A stretch of DNA of 51,027 bases from UBA1381 sp964399965 (GTDB lineage: Bacteria; Bacillota; Clostridia; UBA1381), in NCBI GenBank assembly GCA_964399965.1, contig CAYNRX010000013.1, positions 1 to 51,027 on the forward strand. The letters run 5' to 3'. The notes beneath the pieces are model-generated. The model did not search any database. It saw nothing but the letters and a program-made list of their open reading frames with translations, and was not told the DNA's origin. Shown in pieces: positions 17,432-26,052 of this stretch. Each line of letters starts with the position of its first letter. Within the stretch, counting starts at the first letter, position 1. The translations under genes were made by a program, and so were the position numbers.

Positions 17432-18132
17432 CGGCGATATTAAAAAGGGAGTTCAAGTCATATTTCAATTCCATGCTTGGCTATGTATACCTGACGATAT
17501 TCCTGCTGCTTACAGGCGTAGTATTTTTTGCGATCAATATATCGAATGCAGTGGGGACGATGACCGGCTTTTTTTCAAACGTGAACGCTTATGTAATATT
17601 TATTCTGCCGATATTGACGATGAGGATGTTTTCTGAGGACAGGAAACAGAAAACAGATCAGCTGTTTTTGACGGCTCCCATCTCCATAACCTCTATGGTG
17701 CTGGGTAAATATTTGGCGGCGGTAGGGGTTTTCTTGGTCGGCTGTGTGGTGACGCTTATATATCCGGCGACAATGTCGTTTTTCGGCGTAGTGCCGTTTG
17801 CTGAAACTCTAAGCTGCTATATCGGCTTTGTCCTTTTGTGTATGTCGATAATCGCTGTGGGAGCCTTCATGTCATCTTTAACAGAAAGCCAGATAGTAGC
17901 GGCTATATCCACGTACGGCGTACTTATTGTAACGATGTTTATCGGGAATTATATATCCGGGATGTCGAATGAGGTGCTCGTTAAGATGCTGATGTGGATA
18001 TCGCCGATAATACGGTTTTCAGAATTTACCGTCGGCATACTTGATATTGAAGCGATCGTGTATTATCTTACGTTCATTGCGCTGTTTATATTTTTGACGG
18101 TCAATGTGTTTGAAAGACGGCGCTGGAGTTAA
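17428..18132 (+). CDS. ABC-2 type permease (GldF-like)
   Basis: A 234-residue membrane protein with six predicted transmembrane segments. It contains the ABC-2 permease pattern ILPILTMRMFSEDRKQKTDQLFLTAPIS. In the Gld family this subunit pairs with the GldA-like ATPase and the GldG-like protein downstream. Substrate unknown. It overlaps the ATPase gene by four bases and is followed after 12 bp by the GldG-like gene. Confidence 0.9.
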   Translation: MTAILKREFKSYFNSMLGYVYLTIFLLLTGVVFFAINISNAVGTMTGFFSNVNAYVIFILPILTMRMFSEDRKQKTDQLFLTAPISITSMVLGKYLAAVGVFLVGCVVTLIYPATMSFFGVVPFAETLSCYIGFVLLCMSIIAVGAFMSSLTESQIVAAISTYGVLIVTMFIGNYISGMSNEVLVKMLMWISPIIRFSEFTVGILDIEAIVYYLTFIALFIFLTVNVFERRRWS

Positions 18133-18144
18133 GGAGGCGGCAGA

Positions 18145-19530
18145 ATGAAAGATAAGAAACGGTTAAGATATGGTATGTACTCGATCGTGACCTCTTTGGT
18201 AGTCGTGCTGGTGATAATCGGGATAAATCTGCTTGTTACGCTCCTGGGGCAAAAGGTACAGCTAAAATTCGATATGACCCAAAATCAGCTCTACGATATA
18301 ACGGCAGAGACAAAAGATTACTTAGCATCGTATGATACGCCTGTTACCATATACGTCCTGTCCTCCGAAGCAAATGAGGACAAGAAGGTCAGTATGATAC
18401 TTGATCAATATGCGATATTAAATTCCAATATAAAGGTAGAAAACATAAATCCAACGGAAAACCCCACTTTCGGCAGAAAGTACGTTTCTGACGGGGAAAA
18501 CCTGATAAGCGATTCGGTAATAGTTGACGGCGGCGAGCGGTTCCGCGTATATGAGTATGAGGAGCTATACAGCAGCGACAGGGCATCTATAGATGTGGAG
18601 AACAAGATAACCTCGGCACTTAAGTACGTTTCCGGAGAGAACAACACCAGTGTATACTTTATAACCGGCCATAATGAGAAAAGGCTTGACGGTGTAGAGG
18701 AGGAGTTGGAGTCTCAGAGTTACGGTTATGCGAACTTGAATCTGATGACGGAAGATATACCGCCGGAAGCGGCGGCCGTTATCATATCGGCTCCCAGTGC
18801 TGATTTTACTTCCGCCGAATTGGTAAAGCTTGATAATTATTTGGCGTCTGGCGGAGGAGCGATGTTTTTCCTTAACGCTGACTCCAGCGGTCTTACAGAG
18901 CTTTATTCCTATCTTGAGGAGTGGGGAGTGGTCGTCAATAATACGATAGTAGTGGAAGGCGAGCAGAGCAAGTATTACCAGGTGCAGAATCAGCAGATAT
19001 ATTTCTGTACCCCGGATATTGAGAGCACGCCGATAACCGATGCGCTGATAGAGCATGACAGATTGATCGGCTATATACCGTATTCGCGTACATTTGAGGT
19101 CAAGGACGTGAATGATACCGAGGTGACGACGCTTTTGACCAGCACGGATAATGCGTATACGACTTCGGATTTCGACAACCAGACCCAGGGTGCAGACAGC
19201 GTGACCGGGGAAGCTATAATAGGCCTTACGGCAGAAAATGTCAGCTCCGGAGGACGCATATACGTATGCGGCAATATGTTCCTTTACAACAATTCCCCGG
19301 AGCTTATAGACGACACCTTCGGTTTTGCCAACTTCGACTATTTTATGAACCTGCTTTCCTACTGCGAGGGTGAGGACGATTATACAGCCAGTGCCAGGAC
19401 GATATTCGGCAGCGCTCTCGTTGTAAGCAAGACGGCTACTGATTGGATATTTAGGATATGCGTTGTGGCGATACCGCTGGCGACGCTGATCATCGGCGTG
19501 GCGGTGTGGATGAGGAGGAAGCATTTATGA
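18145..19530 (+). CDS. Gld-family ABC exporter accessory protein (GldG-like)
   Basis: A 461-residue protein anchored by one N-terminal (about 13-35) and one C-terminal (about 435-457) transmembrane helix, with a large extracytoplasmic part between. It begins the outside domain with KFDMTQNQLYDITAETKDYLASYDTPVTIYVL, characteristic of the GldG/ABC_transp_aux family. In Bacteroidota GldA/F/G support gliding; in Bacillota the role is unknown. The last codon overlaps the next start (ATGA at 19527-19530). Confidence 0.88.
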   Translation: MKDKKRLRYGMYSIVTSLVVVLVIIGINLLVTLLGQKVQLKFDMTQNQLYDITAETKDYLASYDTPVTIYVLSSEANEDKKVSMILDQYAILNSNIKVENINPTENPTFGRKYVSDGENLISDSVIVDGGERFRVYEYEELYSSDRASIDVENKITSALKYVSGENNTSVYFITGHNEKRLDGVEEELESQSYGYANLNLMTEDIPPEAAAVIISAPSADFTSAELVKLDNYLASGGGAMFFLNADSSGLTELYSYLEEWGVVVNNTIVVEGEQSKYYQVQNQQIYFCTPDIESTPITDALIEHDRLIGYIPYSRTFEVKDVNDTEVTTLLTSTDNAYTTSDFDNQTQGADSVTGEAIIGLTAENVSSGGRIYVCGNMFLYNNSPELIDDTFGFANFDYFMNLLSYCEGEDDYTASARTIFGSALVVSKTATDWIFRICVVAIPLATLIIGVAVWMRRKHL

Positions 19531-20837
19531 TGAAAAATAAGCATAAGCTGCTTTTGGGGTTGGCGGTACTCATAGTTATCGCCGCAGCTGCGGCCGCCTT
19601 GATTCTGTGGCCGCAGGAAGATGCGGGCGAACCTCAGCCGTCGGCCTCGGCGCAGTACGTGCTGTTTTCGGCGGATACCGGCGATATACAGTCCATACAG
19701 CTCATAAACGGCGGGGAGGAGCTGCTGTTTGTAAACAAAGACGATGACTGGGAGATAGAAGGCATTGATCCTGCAACAACGGCTGTACAGAAGATAACGA
19801 CATTCGTGCAGACTGCGGCTAACATCACCTCTTCTCATAAGGTGGCCGATTCTGACGATAATGCCGAATATGGCTTGGGAAGCCCGCAGGCGGAGCTTGT
19901 TATAACCGCTGCGTCGGAGACGGCGCATATAAAAATAGGCGGAACAAGTCCGGCGTTGGGAGAGGTCTTTGTGCAGAGAGATGACGGCACCGTCTACACG
20001 ATAAATCAAAACGTTGCCGAAAGCCTTATGCAGGGGCTTGACTATTACCGGGATTTCAACCGATTTGTGATCGATGCAGAAACGGTGACCTCTGTTACGA
20101 TAGAGAGGGAGGGCGACAGCACTATCGCCCTGTCTGTAAGGGAAGACATAGGAGAGAGGACGTATAATGTATGGCAGATGACGTCTCCATATCCTTCGGT
20201 GCAGAATGCCAATGACGAATACGTGGACGATAATATTTTAAGCCCTATAGGCAGTCTGTCTTTGAGCGAGCTGGCGGAGGGACAGCAGATAACGCCCGAT
20301 CGTACGGTGACGATAACTGCCGATGGCGAGGATATCGTCCTGCGGATACAGCGGGTAGATGATACGTTGTCGTATGTGGAGTATGAGGGTATGGTCTACA
20401 GTGCGAATACCCAAAGCCTGAGCTTTGCTTACACCGATGAGTTTAATATCGTGTCTAAGCTGGCTCTCCTGGTAGATGCAGCGGAAGCGGGCGAGGTGAA
20501 GGTAACTGCCGGCGGCGTGCAGTATGTGCTGGATATACAACAAGAGGACAATACATTCAGTTATACTCTTAATGGAAAAGCGCTCGATAAGCAGGACGGC
20601 GCCGCTTTATACCAGGAGCTGATAGGGCTGTCGGTAGACGCTCTTTACAACGGCGAAACGCTCCAGGAGCCGGAGGTGCTCATCGAATTTGGCGGTGCGG
20701 GCATAAAGGCTGAGCTGTCATCGATAGACGATATGCGCTATGCCCTGACGAAAAACGGCGAAACGCTGTTTACGATAAGAAAAACAAAAGTGGAAGAGAT
20801 GATCACCGCATTTGCGGATAATGCAAAGGAGGAGTAA
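19527..20837 (+). CDS. DUF4340 domain-containing extracytoplasmic protein
   Basis: A 436-residue protein with one N-terminal membrane helix (about 7-27) and a large outside region of DUF4340 type: repeated modules of the form WEIEG, YGLGSPQAELVI, IKIGGTSPALGEVFVQ and a threading YTINQNVAESL. It starts at 19527, eight bases after AGGAGG; the longer open frame upstream lies inside the previous gene. Proteins of this family are regularly encoded beside GldG-like genes and probably belong to the same export complex. Function unknown. Confidence 0.85.
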   Translation: MMKNKHKLLLGLAVLIVIAAAAAALILWPQEDAGEPQPSASAQYVLFSADTGDIQSIQLINGGEELLFVNKDDDWEIEGIDPATTAVQKITTFVQTAANITSSHKVADSDDNAEYGLGSPQAELVITAASETAHIKIGGTSPALGEVFVQRDDGTVYTINQNVAESLMQGLDYYRDFNRFVIDAETVTSVTIEREGDSTIALSVREDIGERTYNVWQMTSPYPSVQNANDEYVDDNILSPIGSLSLSELAEGQQITPDRTVTITADGEDIVLRIQRVDDTLSYVEYEGMVYSANTQSLSFAYTDEFNIVSKLALLVDAAEAGEVKVTAGGVQYVLDIQQEDNTFSYTLNGKALDKQDGAALYQELIGLSVDALYNGETLQEPEVLIEFGGAGIKAELSSIDDMRYALTKNGETLFTIRKTKVEEMITAFADNAKEE

Positions 20838-20839
20838 TA

Positions 20840-21616
20840 ATGGATCTATGGAGCGGGGCTATCCCGTATAAGAGGGATGATGTTGATTTCATACCACAGC
20901 TGACGGAGTATATCGTTGAAGGCTCAAAAGGAGCCGTAGTGGTATTTGCCGGAGGCGGATATTCCATGAGAGCGGATCATGAAGGCCCGGGCTATGCCCA
21001 GTGGCTTAATTCAATAGGCGTGACGGCCTTTTTGGTGGATTACCGGGTAAAGCCTTATGAGCATCCGGCAGAAATTTCCGACGCTATACGCGGTGTGAGA
21101 TACGCCCGGGCAAATGCCGGTAAATACGGTTATTCGCCGGATAAGATATTTGTTATGGGATCCTCGGCGGGAGCGCATCTGGCGGGATCAGTATCGGTGC
21201 ACTATGACAAGAAATTTTATGAGGCTACAGACGAGATAGATGCAGTGGATTGCCGCCCCAACGGGTCGCTGCTTTGTTATCCGGTCATAGATATGTTTGA
21301 ATACCGTCACGACGGCTCGCGTCAATGTCTTTTGGGCGAGAATCCGCCGCATAAAATGAAGGAGTTCATGTCGCTGCATAAGCAGGTCAACGAGAATACA
21401 CCGCCGGCCTTTATCTGGCATACCTCTACCGACCAGGCGGTGCCCGTGGAAAATTCCTTGCTTTATGCAGGGGCTTTGAGCCGTGTCCAGGTGCCGTTTG
21501 AGCTGCATATATATCCGATGGGTGCACACGGCCGGGGGCTGGCTCCCGACCTGCCGTATGTTGCTAAATGGAAGGATGATTGTGCAGCATGGCTGGAAAT
21601 GATGGGCTGCCGTTAA
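20840..21616 (+). CDS. alpha/beta hydrolase, probable carbohydrate or lipid esterase
   Basis: A 258-residue alpha/beta-hydrolase without a signal peptide. The oxyanion segment is FAGGGYSMRADHEG (about 36-49), the nucleophile lies in GSSAGAH (Ser 109), the acid in TSTDQAVP, and the histidine in GAHGRG. These are typical of the acetyl-xylan esterase/BD-FAE-like group. It starts two bases after the DUF4340 gene with GGAGG in front, so it appears to be the last gene of the exporter operon. Its stop overlaps the stop of the converging deacetylase gene. Confidence 0.85.
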   Translation: MDLWSGAIPYKRDDVDFIPQLTEYIVEGSKGAVVVFAGGGYSMRADHEGPGYAQWLNSIGVTAFLVDYRVKPYEHPAEISDAIRGVRYARANAGKYGYSPDKIFVMGSSAGAHLAGSVSVHYDKKFYEATDEIDAVDCRPNGSLLCYPVIDMFEYRHDGSRQCLLGENPPHKMKEFMSLHKQVNENTPPAFIWHTSTDQAVPVENSLLYAGALSRVQVPFELHIYPMGAHGRGLAPDLPYVAKWKDDCAAWLEMMGCR

Positions 21617-22476
21617 ATCCCCAGAGTGGAGAAGAACCGTTCCGTGCTTATATGCGCGGGGCGGTTATTTCTTTTTAGCTCAAATAGGCATTGAGGGCTG
21701 CGGGTGATGATGTTTATGCCTACATTGCAGGACAGACTGGCGGAAAAGCCCATTTCCCGGAGCAGATCGCCGGTGACGTCCGTTATTGCCCCGTAGGGAT
21801 AGGTGTAGGTGATGGGGGTGTATCCGAGATTATCGAAAAAACAGTTTTGCAATCTCATGGTATCCTCAGTGAAAAGACGGGTATAGTCCTCAAGGCTCTC
21901 ACCGTCAGCGATCATACTGCCGCGCCTTTTGCTGTCATAGGAATGAAAGCCGTAGGAGTGGTTTTGCAGCTCAAATATGCCCTCTTTCAGGATAAGGTCC
22001 AGATCCTCCCAGCGCAGATAGCTGTAGTTGAGGTTGACCTCGCCTGAGGCGGTGTATTCATCGGTATAGCTGCCGACGATGGAGAAAACGCCTCTCATGT
22101 CCAGCTTTTTAAATATCGGCGCTCCGTAGAACCAGGTGCTGTACATACCGTCGTCAAAGGTTATCATAACCGGCTTTTCCGGAAGCGGAGCGCCGGTGTA
22201 GACGTAGTTTATAAGATCTGTCATTGTGATCGTGCTGTATCCCCGGTTTTTCAGGTATATGAGATCGTCCTCCAAAAGGCGCGGTGTGACAACATAGGCC
22301 CCCGAACGCGCCGGGTCTTTGAAAACACCGTGGTACATGATTATGGGCAGCGATACGCTTGAGTCAGCAGGCGCGGAGGTTTCCTGCGGACGAAAAGCAA
22401 TGAGGAGCAGAAGGCTTGCTAAGCAGGCGGCAAGCAGACAAAAGGCTGTTTTTATAAATATGGGTATTGGTCGCAT
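21613..22476 (-). CDS. polysaccharide deacetylase (NodB domain), membrane-anchored
   Basis: A 287-residue protein with an N-terminal membrane anchor (about 8-28) and a NodB/CE4 domain. TFDDG lies at 106-110, with the metal-binding Asp, and NHSYGFH supplies the two metal histidines; LPIIMYHG and TYPYG are also typical. Enzymes of this group remove N-acetyl groups from peptidoglycan or exported glycans. AAAGGA lies ten bases before the ATG. Its 3' end overlaps the end of the esterase gene by four bases, with no terminator between them visible. Confidence 0.88.
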   Translation of the reverse strand: MRPIPIFIKTAFCLLAACLASLLLLIAFRPQETSAPADSSVSLPIIMYHGVFKDPARSGAYVVTPRLLEDDLIYLKNRGYSTITMTDLINYVYTGAPLPEKPVMITFDDGMYSTWFYGAPIFKKLDMRGVFSIVGSYTDEYTASGEVNLNYSYLRWEDLDLILKEGIFELQNHSYGFHSYDSKRRGSMIADGESLEDYTRLFTEDTMRLQNCFFDNLGYTPITYTYPYGAITDVTGDLLREMGFSASLSCNVGINIITRSPQCLFELKRNNRPAHISTERFFSTLGI

Positions 22477-22560
22477 TATAATTCAGTCCTTTACCGAGAT
22501 TGTTTTTATAACCATAAGTATGCAGGGAATGACGGTAAAATTCCGGTATAAGAGAGACTA

Positions 22561-22589
22561 TTGACAAAAACAGCAAAAAAGACTATAAT
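22561..22589 (+). promoter_or_regulatory. promoter of csoR-like gene
   Basis: TTGACA (22561-22566), 17 bp, TATAAT (22584-22589): a perfect sigma-A promoter with a leader of about 19 nt. CsoR-type repressors often bind their own promoter, but I see no clear long GC dyad here. Confidence 0.9.
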
Positions 22590-22614
22590 TAAAAAAACGC
22601 AGGAGGTATTGGCA

Positions 22615-22887
22615 ATGAGACAGTGCATGGATTCAGATAATCTTCACCGGCGGTTAAAAAAGATAATCGGGCAGGTGCAGGCGATAGACAGGATGATCGA
22701 CGAGGATATCCCCTGTGAGGATATATTGTCCCAGATAAATGCTGCCAAATCAGCCCTGCACAAGGCCGGACAGGTCGTACTGGAGGGACATATCAAGCAT
22801 TGCGTCCGTGACGGTATAGAGCACGGCGACGCTGATAAGACGATAGAGAGCTTTACAAAAGCGGTTGAACGGTTTGCCAATATATAA
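22615..22887 (+). CDS. CsoR/FrmR family metal- or thiol-sensing repressor
   Basis: A 90-residue all-helical DUF156 protein. The copper-CsoR ligand pattern is present: Cys 34 (DIPCEDIL), His 59 and Cys 63 (EGHIKHC), with the CsoR spacing. This makes Cu(I) sensing more likely than formaldehyde or persulfide sensing, though no copper gene is next to it. I set the start at 22615, eight bases after AGGAGG, since the longer open frame would start inside the -35 box. It stands alone between a deacetylase and a SWIM protein gene. Confidence 0.88.
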   Translation: MRQCMDSDNLHRRLKKIIGQVQAIDRMIDEDIPCEDILSQINAAKSALHKAGQVVLEGHIKHCVRDGIEHGDADKTIESFTKAVERFANI

Positions 22888-22932
22888 ACATAGTCAATTG
22901 CGAGAAGGTCCTGTAATTGACTATGTTTATAT
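22882..22932. terminator. bidirectional terminator/palindrome
   Basis: A perfect 18-bp inverted repeat (22882-22899 with 22915-22932) separates two converging genes. The loop side contains a CAATTGCGAGAAGG variant of the small palindrome found at 193-219 and 35653-35677. Confidence 0.75.
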
Positions 22933-22942
22933 GGCATAGGGC

Positions 22943-23752
22943 TTAAATGTCGACAATAAGGCTGCCGCTTGTTTTGTTCCGCAGAATGTTAGTTACGAAC
23001 GCTGCTTTGCTGACGGCGGCAAAATATGAGGGATCATCATTTTTAAAGTCCTTGGATATGCTTTTGAGGCATTCGGTAAGTTGGAGCATTGCGGCAAACT
23101 CGTGTTTGCAGGTATAACTGCAAAAGCAGGAGCATACGAGGTTGCTTATTTCTCCGGCTTTATATGTAAATTCAACATCGTAGTATTGGCTGCCTTCCAC
23201 GATGGCGCGTCCCTTGCCGCCGTCAACGCAAAGATAGCATACTTGACAATTCATGTAGTAATCATATCCGCGCTTGGCGATATCATCACTGACACCCATG
23301 GAGTGAAGGTCGTCCAGGGGAAAGGCCTGGGGGTCGTCGCCAACAACGTATTCGCTATCTGTTCCCGGCGCACAGAACCAGCTTTTTACCTTGTCATATG
23401 GCAAGGCTTTTTCGTCAAAGGTCAAAAGATGGGAACCACATATGTGCAGTTGTCCTTTTACCGAAGTGTCAGCAACGGCTATGACCCGCTTGTAATCAGA
23501 CAGTTTTATTTTGAATGAATAATTTACATCGATAACTTCTCCTTGCATACCTTCGAGCTTGCCATCGACATACACCAGATCTCCGCGGTGGAGGTCGAAA
23601 GAGTCGTTGTAATATGACAAGGTCATATTTCGTTGAGGGAAATGTACCCTAACAACGGACTTTCTGGGAACGTTTTCTGTTGTAGTTGATATTTTAGCGG
23701 GTGTTGTTGATGTTTTTTCCTTATCCGGGATGAAACCAATATATTTTTTCAT
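22943..23752 (-). CDS. SWIM zinc-finger protein of unknown function
   Basis: A 269-residue protein. Residues about 35-95 look like a small beta-barrel with HRGDLVYVDGKLEGMQGEVI, reminiscent of KOW/SH3-like nucleic-acid domains. Near the C-terminus CSCFCSYTCKH (207-217) is a SWIM zinc finger (CxC...CxH). Further cysteines occur at CQVCYLC (about 169-175). SWIM fingers bind DNA or proteins; the role here is unknown. AGGAGGG lies six bases before the ATG. It is a single-gene unit with its own promoter. Confidence 0.8.
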   Translation of the reverse strand: MKKYIGFIPDKEKTSTTPAKISTTTENVPRKSVVRVHFPQRNMTLSYYNDSFDLHRGDLVYVDGKLEGMQGEVIDVNYSFKIKLSDYKRVIAVADTSVKGQLHICGSHLLTFDEKALPYDKVKSWFCAPGTDSEYVVGDDPQAFPLDDLHSMGVSDDIAKRGYDYYMNCQVCYLCVDGGKGRAIVEGSQYYDVEFTYKAGEISNLVCSCFCSYTCKHEFAAMLQLTECLKSISKDFKNDDPSYFAAVSKAAFVTNILRNKTSGSLIVDI

Positions 23753-23851
23753 GTTTTGCCCTCCTGTAGATCATTTATATATTTTTTGCTGATAATATGG
23801 GTTAGATGTGAGAATCACTCCATTTTCGATATATCTGTTCCTGATACTATT

Positions 23852-23880
23852 ATCATACCACACATTACAGGTTTAGTCTA
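23852..23880 (-). promoter_or_regulatory. candidate promoter of SWIM protein gene
   Basis: On the minus strand TAGACT (23875-23880) and TATGAT (23852-23857) are 17 bp apart, about 100 bp before the start codon. The -35 is only a partial match. Confidence 0.5.
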
Positions 23881-23910
23881 CAGAATATTAAAAAAATTTG
23901 CATTTAAACA

Positions 23911-23942
23911 AAAAAAGAGCCTTGATTCACATCAAGGCTCTT
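23911..23942 (-). terminator. terminator of tRNA-Gln
   Basis: AGAGCCTTGAT pairs with ATCAAGGCTCT around CACA or similar, and the minus strand then runs into a T tract (A run at 23911-23916 on plus). It begins directly after the CCA end of the tRNA. Confidence 0.85.
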
Positions 23943-24015
23943 GGCTGCGGAAGAAGGATTCGAACCCTCACAAAATGAGTCAGAGTCATTCGTGCTACCC
24001 TTACACAATTCCGCA
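23942..24015 (-). tRNA. tRNA-Gln (anticodon CTG)
   Basis: Read on the minus strand, the acceptor arms TGCGGAA and TTCCGCA pair, followed by the discriminator G and an encoded CCA (23942-23944). The D arm is GTG/CAC. The anticodon stem AATGA/TCATT closes a loop CTCTGAC with anticodon CTG, which reads CAG. The T arm contains GGTTCGAATCC. G73 fits glutamine. It is a single-tRNA transcript with a consensus promoter and its own terminator. Confidence 0.93.
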
Positions 24016-24047
24016 ATATCGTATCAGTTGACCAACTGACAAAAAAT

Positions 24048-24076
24048 ATTCTACCACAGCTTCTTGCATTTGTCAA
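24048..24076 (-). promoter_or_regulatory. promoter of tRNA-Gln
   Basis: On the minus strand TTGACA (24071-24076) and TAGAAT (24048-24053) are 17 bp apart, with the start about 25 bp before the tRNA. Confidence 0.87.
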
Positions 24077-24237
24077 GTATTTTTTTGAAAAAATTAAAAA
24101 ATTTTTGTCGCGTTACTATTTCTGTGAAAATAGCCTTGCGCCGGCATAGGATCATTATACGAAAAAACGGATCAGACAACGGTGTTTAAAAGGTAAAGAT
24201 AGCGGAAGAAAAACCGTGATTTTATATATTTAGCCTA

Positions 24238-24266
24238 TTTACAAATGATGAAATTTGTAGTATAAT
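24238..24266 (+). promoter_or_regulatory. promoter of leuCDB
   Basis: TTTACA (24238-24243) and TATAAT (24261-24266) are 17 bp apart. The leader is only about 25 nt, so no T-box or leader-peptide attenuator fits. From 24077 to 24237 I see nothing else recognisable. Confidence 0.85.
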
Positions 24267-24297
24267 AAATCCATATTGAAAATTAGAGGTGATTTTA

Positions 24298-25560
24298 ATG
24301 GGCATGACAATGACACAGAAGATACTTGCCGAGGCAGCAGGCCTTGAGAGCGTAAAGGCCGGACAGCTGATCATGGCGAAGCTCGATCTGGTGCTGGGCA
24401 ACGATATCACAAGCCCGGTAGCCATCAATGAGTTTGAAAAGATAGGCTGCAAAAATGTTTTTGACAAGACGAAGATAGCTTTGGTGCCCGACCATTTTAC
24501 GCCCAACAAGGACATCAAATCCGCTCAGCAGGCCAAGCAGGTGCGCAGCTTTGCCAATGAGCAGGACATCCTCAACTATTTTGAGGTAGGCGAAGTGGGC
24601 ATAGAACATGCGCTTCTGCCGGAAAAAGGATTGGTAGTAGCCGGGGACGTGGTCATCGGGGCGGATTCACATACCTGTACATATGGCGCCTTGGGTGCAT
24701 TCTCGACCGGCGTAGGCTCTACCGATATGGCGGCGGGAATGGCTACCGGACAGGCCTGGTTCAAGGTGCCCGAGGCTATACGCTTTAATCTTACCGGCAG
24801 CTTCCGCAAATATGTCAGCGGCAAGGACTTGATACTCCACATAATCGGTATGATAGGCGTTGACGGCGCGCTTTATAAATCGATGGAATTTGTAGGCGAC
24901 GGCGTATACTCAATGAGTATGGACGATAGATTCACCGTTGCCAACATGGCAATAGAAGCAGGAGCAAAGAACGGTATCTTTGCCGTAGATGATAAGACTA
25001 TCGAATACATGAAAGAGCATTCGGCTAAGGAGTACAAAATATATACCCCAGATGAGGACGCCGAATATGTTAAGACCATAGATATTGATCTCTCGGAGGT
25101 ACCGCATACAGTTGCTTTCCCGCATCTGCCGGAAAATGCTCGTACACCCCAAAACTGGGGAGAGGTCAAGATCGACCAGGTGGTGATCGGCTCCTGCACG
25201 AACGGCAGACTTTCCGATCTGCGCAAGGCGGCGGATATCATGAAGGGCAAAAAGGTCAAAAAAGGCGTGCGCGTGATAGTGATCCCCGCAACACAGAAGA
25301 TATATCTGGACGCGCTCAAGGAAGGTATACTGACGACCTTTGTTGAAGCAGGCTGTGCCGTTTCAACGCCGACCTGCGGACCGTGTCTGGGCGGATACAT
25401 GGGCATTCTGGCCGAGGGCGAAAGATGCGTTGCCACGACAAACAGAAACTTTTTAGGAAGAATGGGACACGTTGAGAGCGAGGTTTATCTTGCAAGCCCG
25501 GAGGTTGCCGCCGCAAGCGCGCTTATGGGAAGAATAGCTGCTCCCGAGGAGGTAATGTAA
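24298..25560 (+). CDS. leuC: 3-isopropylmalate dehydratase large subunit
   Basis: A 420-residue aconitase-family subunit of the shorter LeuC type common in Clostridia and archaea. The [4Fe-4S] cysteines lie in GSCTNGR and in TPTCGPCLGG. With LeuD it isomerises 2-isopropylmalate to 3-isopropylmalate in leucine synthesis. Start at 24298, six bases after GAGGTG; a GTG nine bases earlier overlaps that ribosome site. leuD starts immediately after its stop. No leuA is present in the window. Confidence 0.95.
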   Translation: MGMTMTQKILAEAAGLESVKAGQLIMAKLDLVLGNDITSPVAINEFEKIGCKNVFDKTKIALVPDHFTPNKDIKSAQQAKQVRSFANEQDILNYFEVGEVGIEHALLPEKGLVVAGDVVIGADSHTCTYGALGAFSTGVGSTDMAAGMATGQAWFKVPEAIRFNLTGSFRKYVSGKDLILHIIGMIGVDGALYKSMEFVGDGVYSMSMDDRFTVANMAIEAGAKNGIFAVDDKTIEYMKEHSAKEYKIYTPDEDAEYVKTIDIDLSEVPHTVAFPHLPENARTPQNWGEVKIDQVVIGSCTNGRLSDLRKAADIMKGKKVKKGVRVIVIPATQKIYLDALKEGILTTFVEAGCAVSTPTCGPCLGGYMGILAEGERCVATTNRNFLGRMGHVESEVYLASPEVAAASALMGRIAAPEEVM

Positions 25561-26052
25561 ATGAAAGCACACGGAACGGTCATCAAATACGGCGATAATA
25601 TCGATACTGACGTTATAATCCCCGCGCGTTATCTTAACACCACCGATCATGCAGAGCTGGCCAAGCATTGCATGGAGGATATAGACAAGGAATTTCACAG
25701 CAAGATAAAGGCCGGAGATATTATAGTAGGCGGCGCGAATTTCGGCTGCGGTTCCTCAAGGGAGCACGCGCCTATAGCTATCAAGGCAAGTGGCATTTCC
25801 TGCGTTATCGCTAAGGATTTTGCGCGGATCTTTTTCAGAAATTCTATCAATATAGGGCTTCCGATACTTGAATGTCCCGAAGCGTCTGCCGATATTGATA
25901 ACGGCGATGATGTAGAGGTGGATTTTGATACGGGCGTTATCACCAACCATACGAAAAACAAGACATATCAGGCGGCTGCATTCCCCGAATTTATGCAGAA
26001 TATCATCAATGCCGGCGGCTTGATGGCGCAGATCAAAGGAGGAAAGCAGTAA
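25561..26052 (+). CDS. leuD: 3-isopropylmalate dehydratase small subunit
   Basis: A 163-residue swivel-domain subunit, with YGDNIDTDVIIPARYLN at the start and GGANFGCGSSREHAPIA, the substrate-recognising loop, in the middle. The size matches the short LeuD that partners with the 420-residue LeuC type. It lies between leuC (no gap) and leuB (one-base overlap), so the three are translated from one transcript. Confidence 0.95.
   Translation: MKAHGTVIKYGDNIDTDVIIPARYLNTTDHAELAKHCMEDIDKEFHSKIKAGDIIVGGANFGCGSSREHAPIAIKASGISCVIAKDFARIFFRNSINIGLPILECPEASADIDNGDDVEVDFDTGVITNHTKNKTYQAAAFPEFMQNIINAGGLMAQIKGGKQ

Noticed and set aside
22561..22614. N-terminal extension of the CsoR-like protein from a TTG at 22561
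   Set aside because: The TTG is the -35 box of a perfect promoter and the proposed extension would lie upstream of the transcription start; AGGAGG points to 22615.
24077..24297. T-box or leader-peptide attenuator before leuCDB
   Set aside because: The TTTACA-17-TATAAT promoter leaves only about 25 nt of leader, and no T-box or terminator structure is visible.
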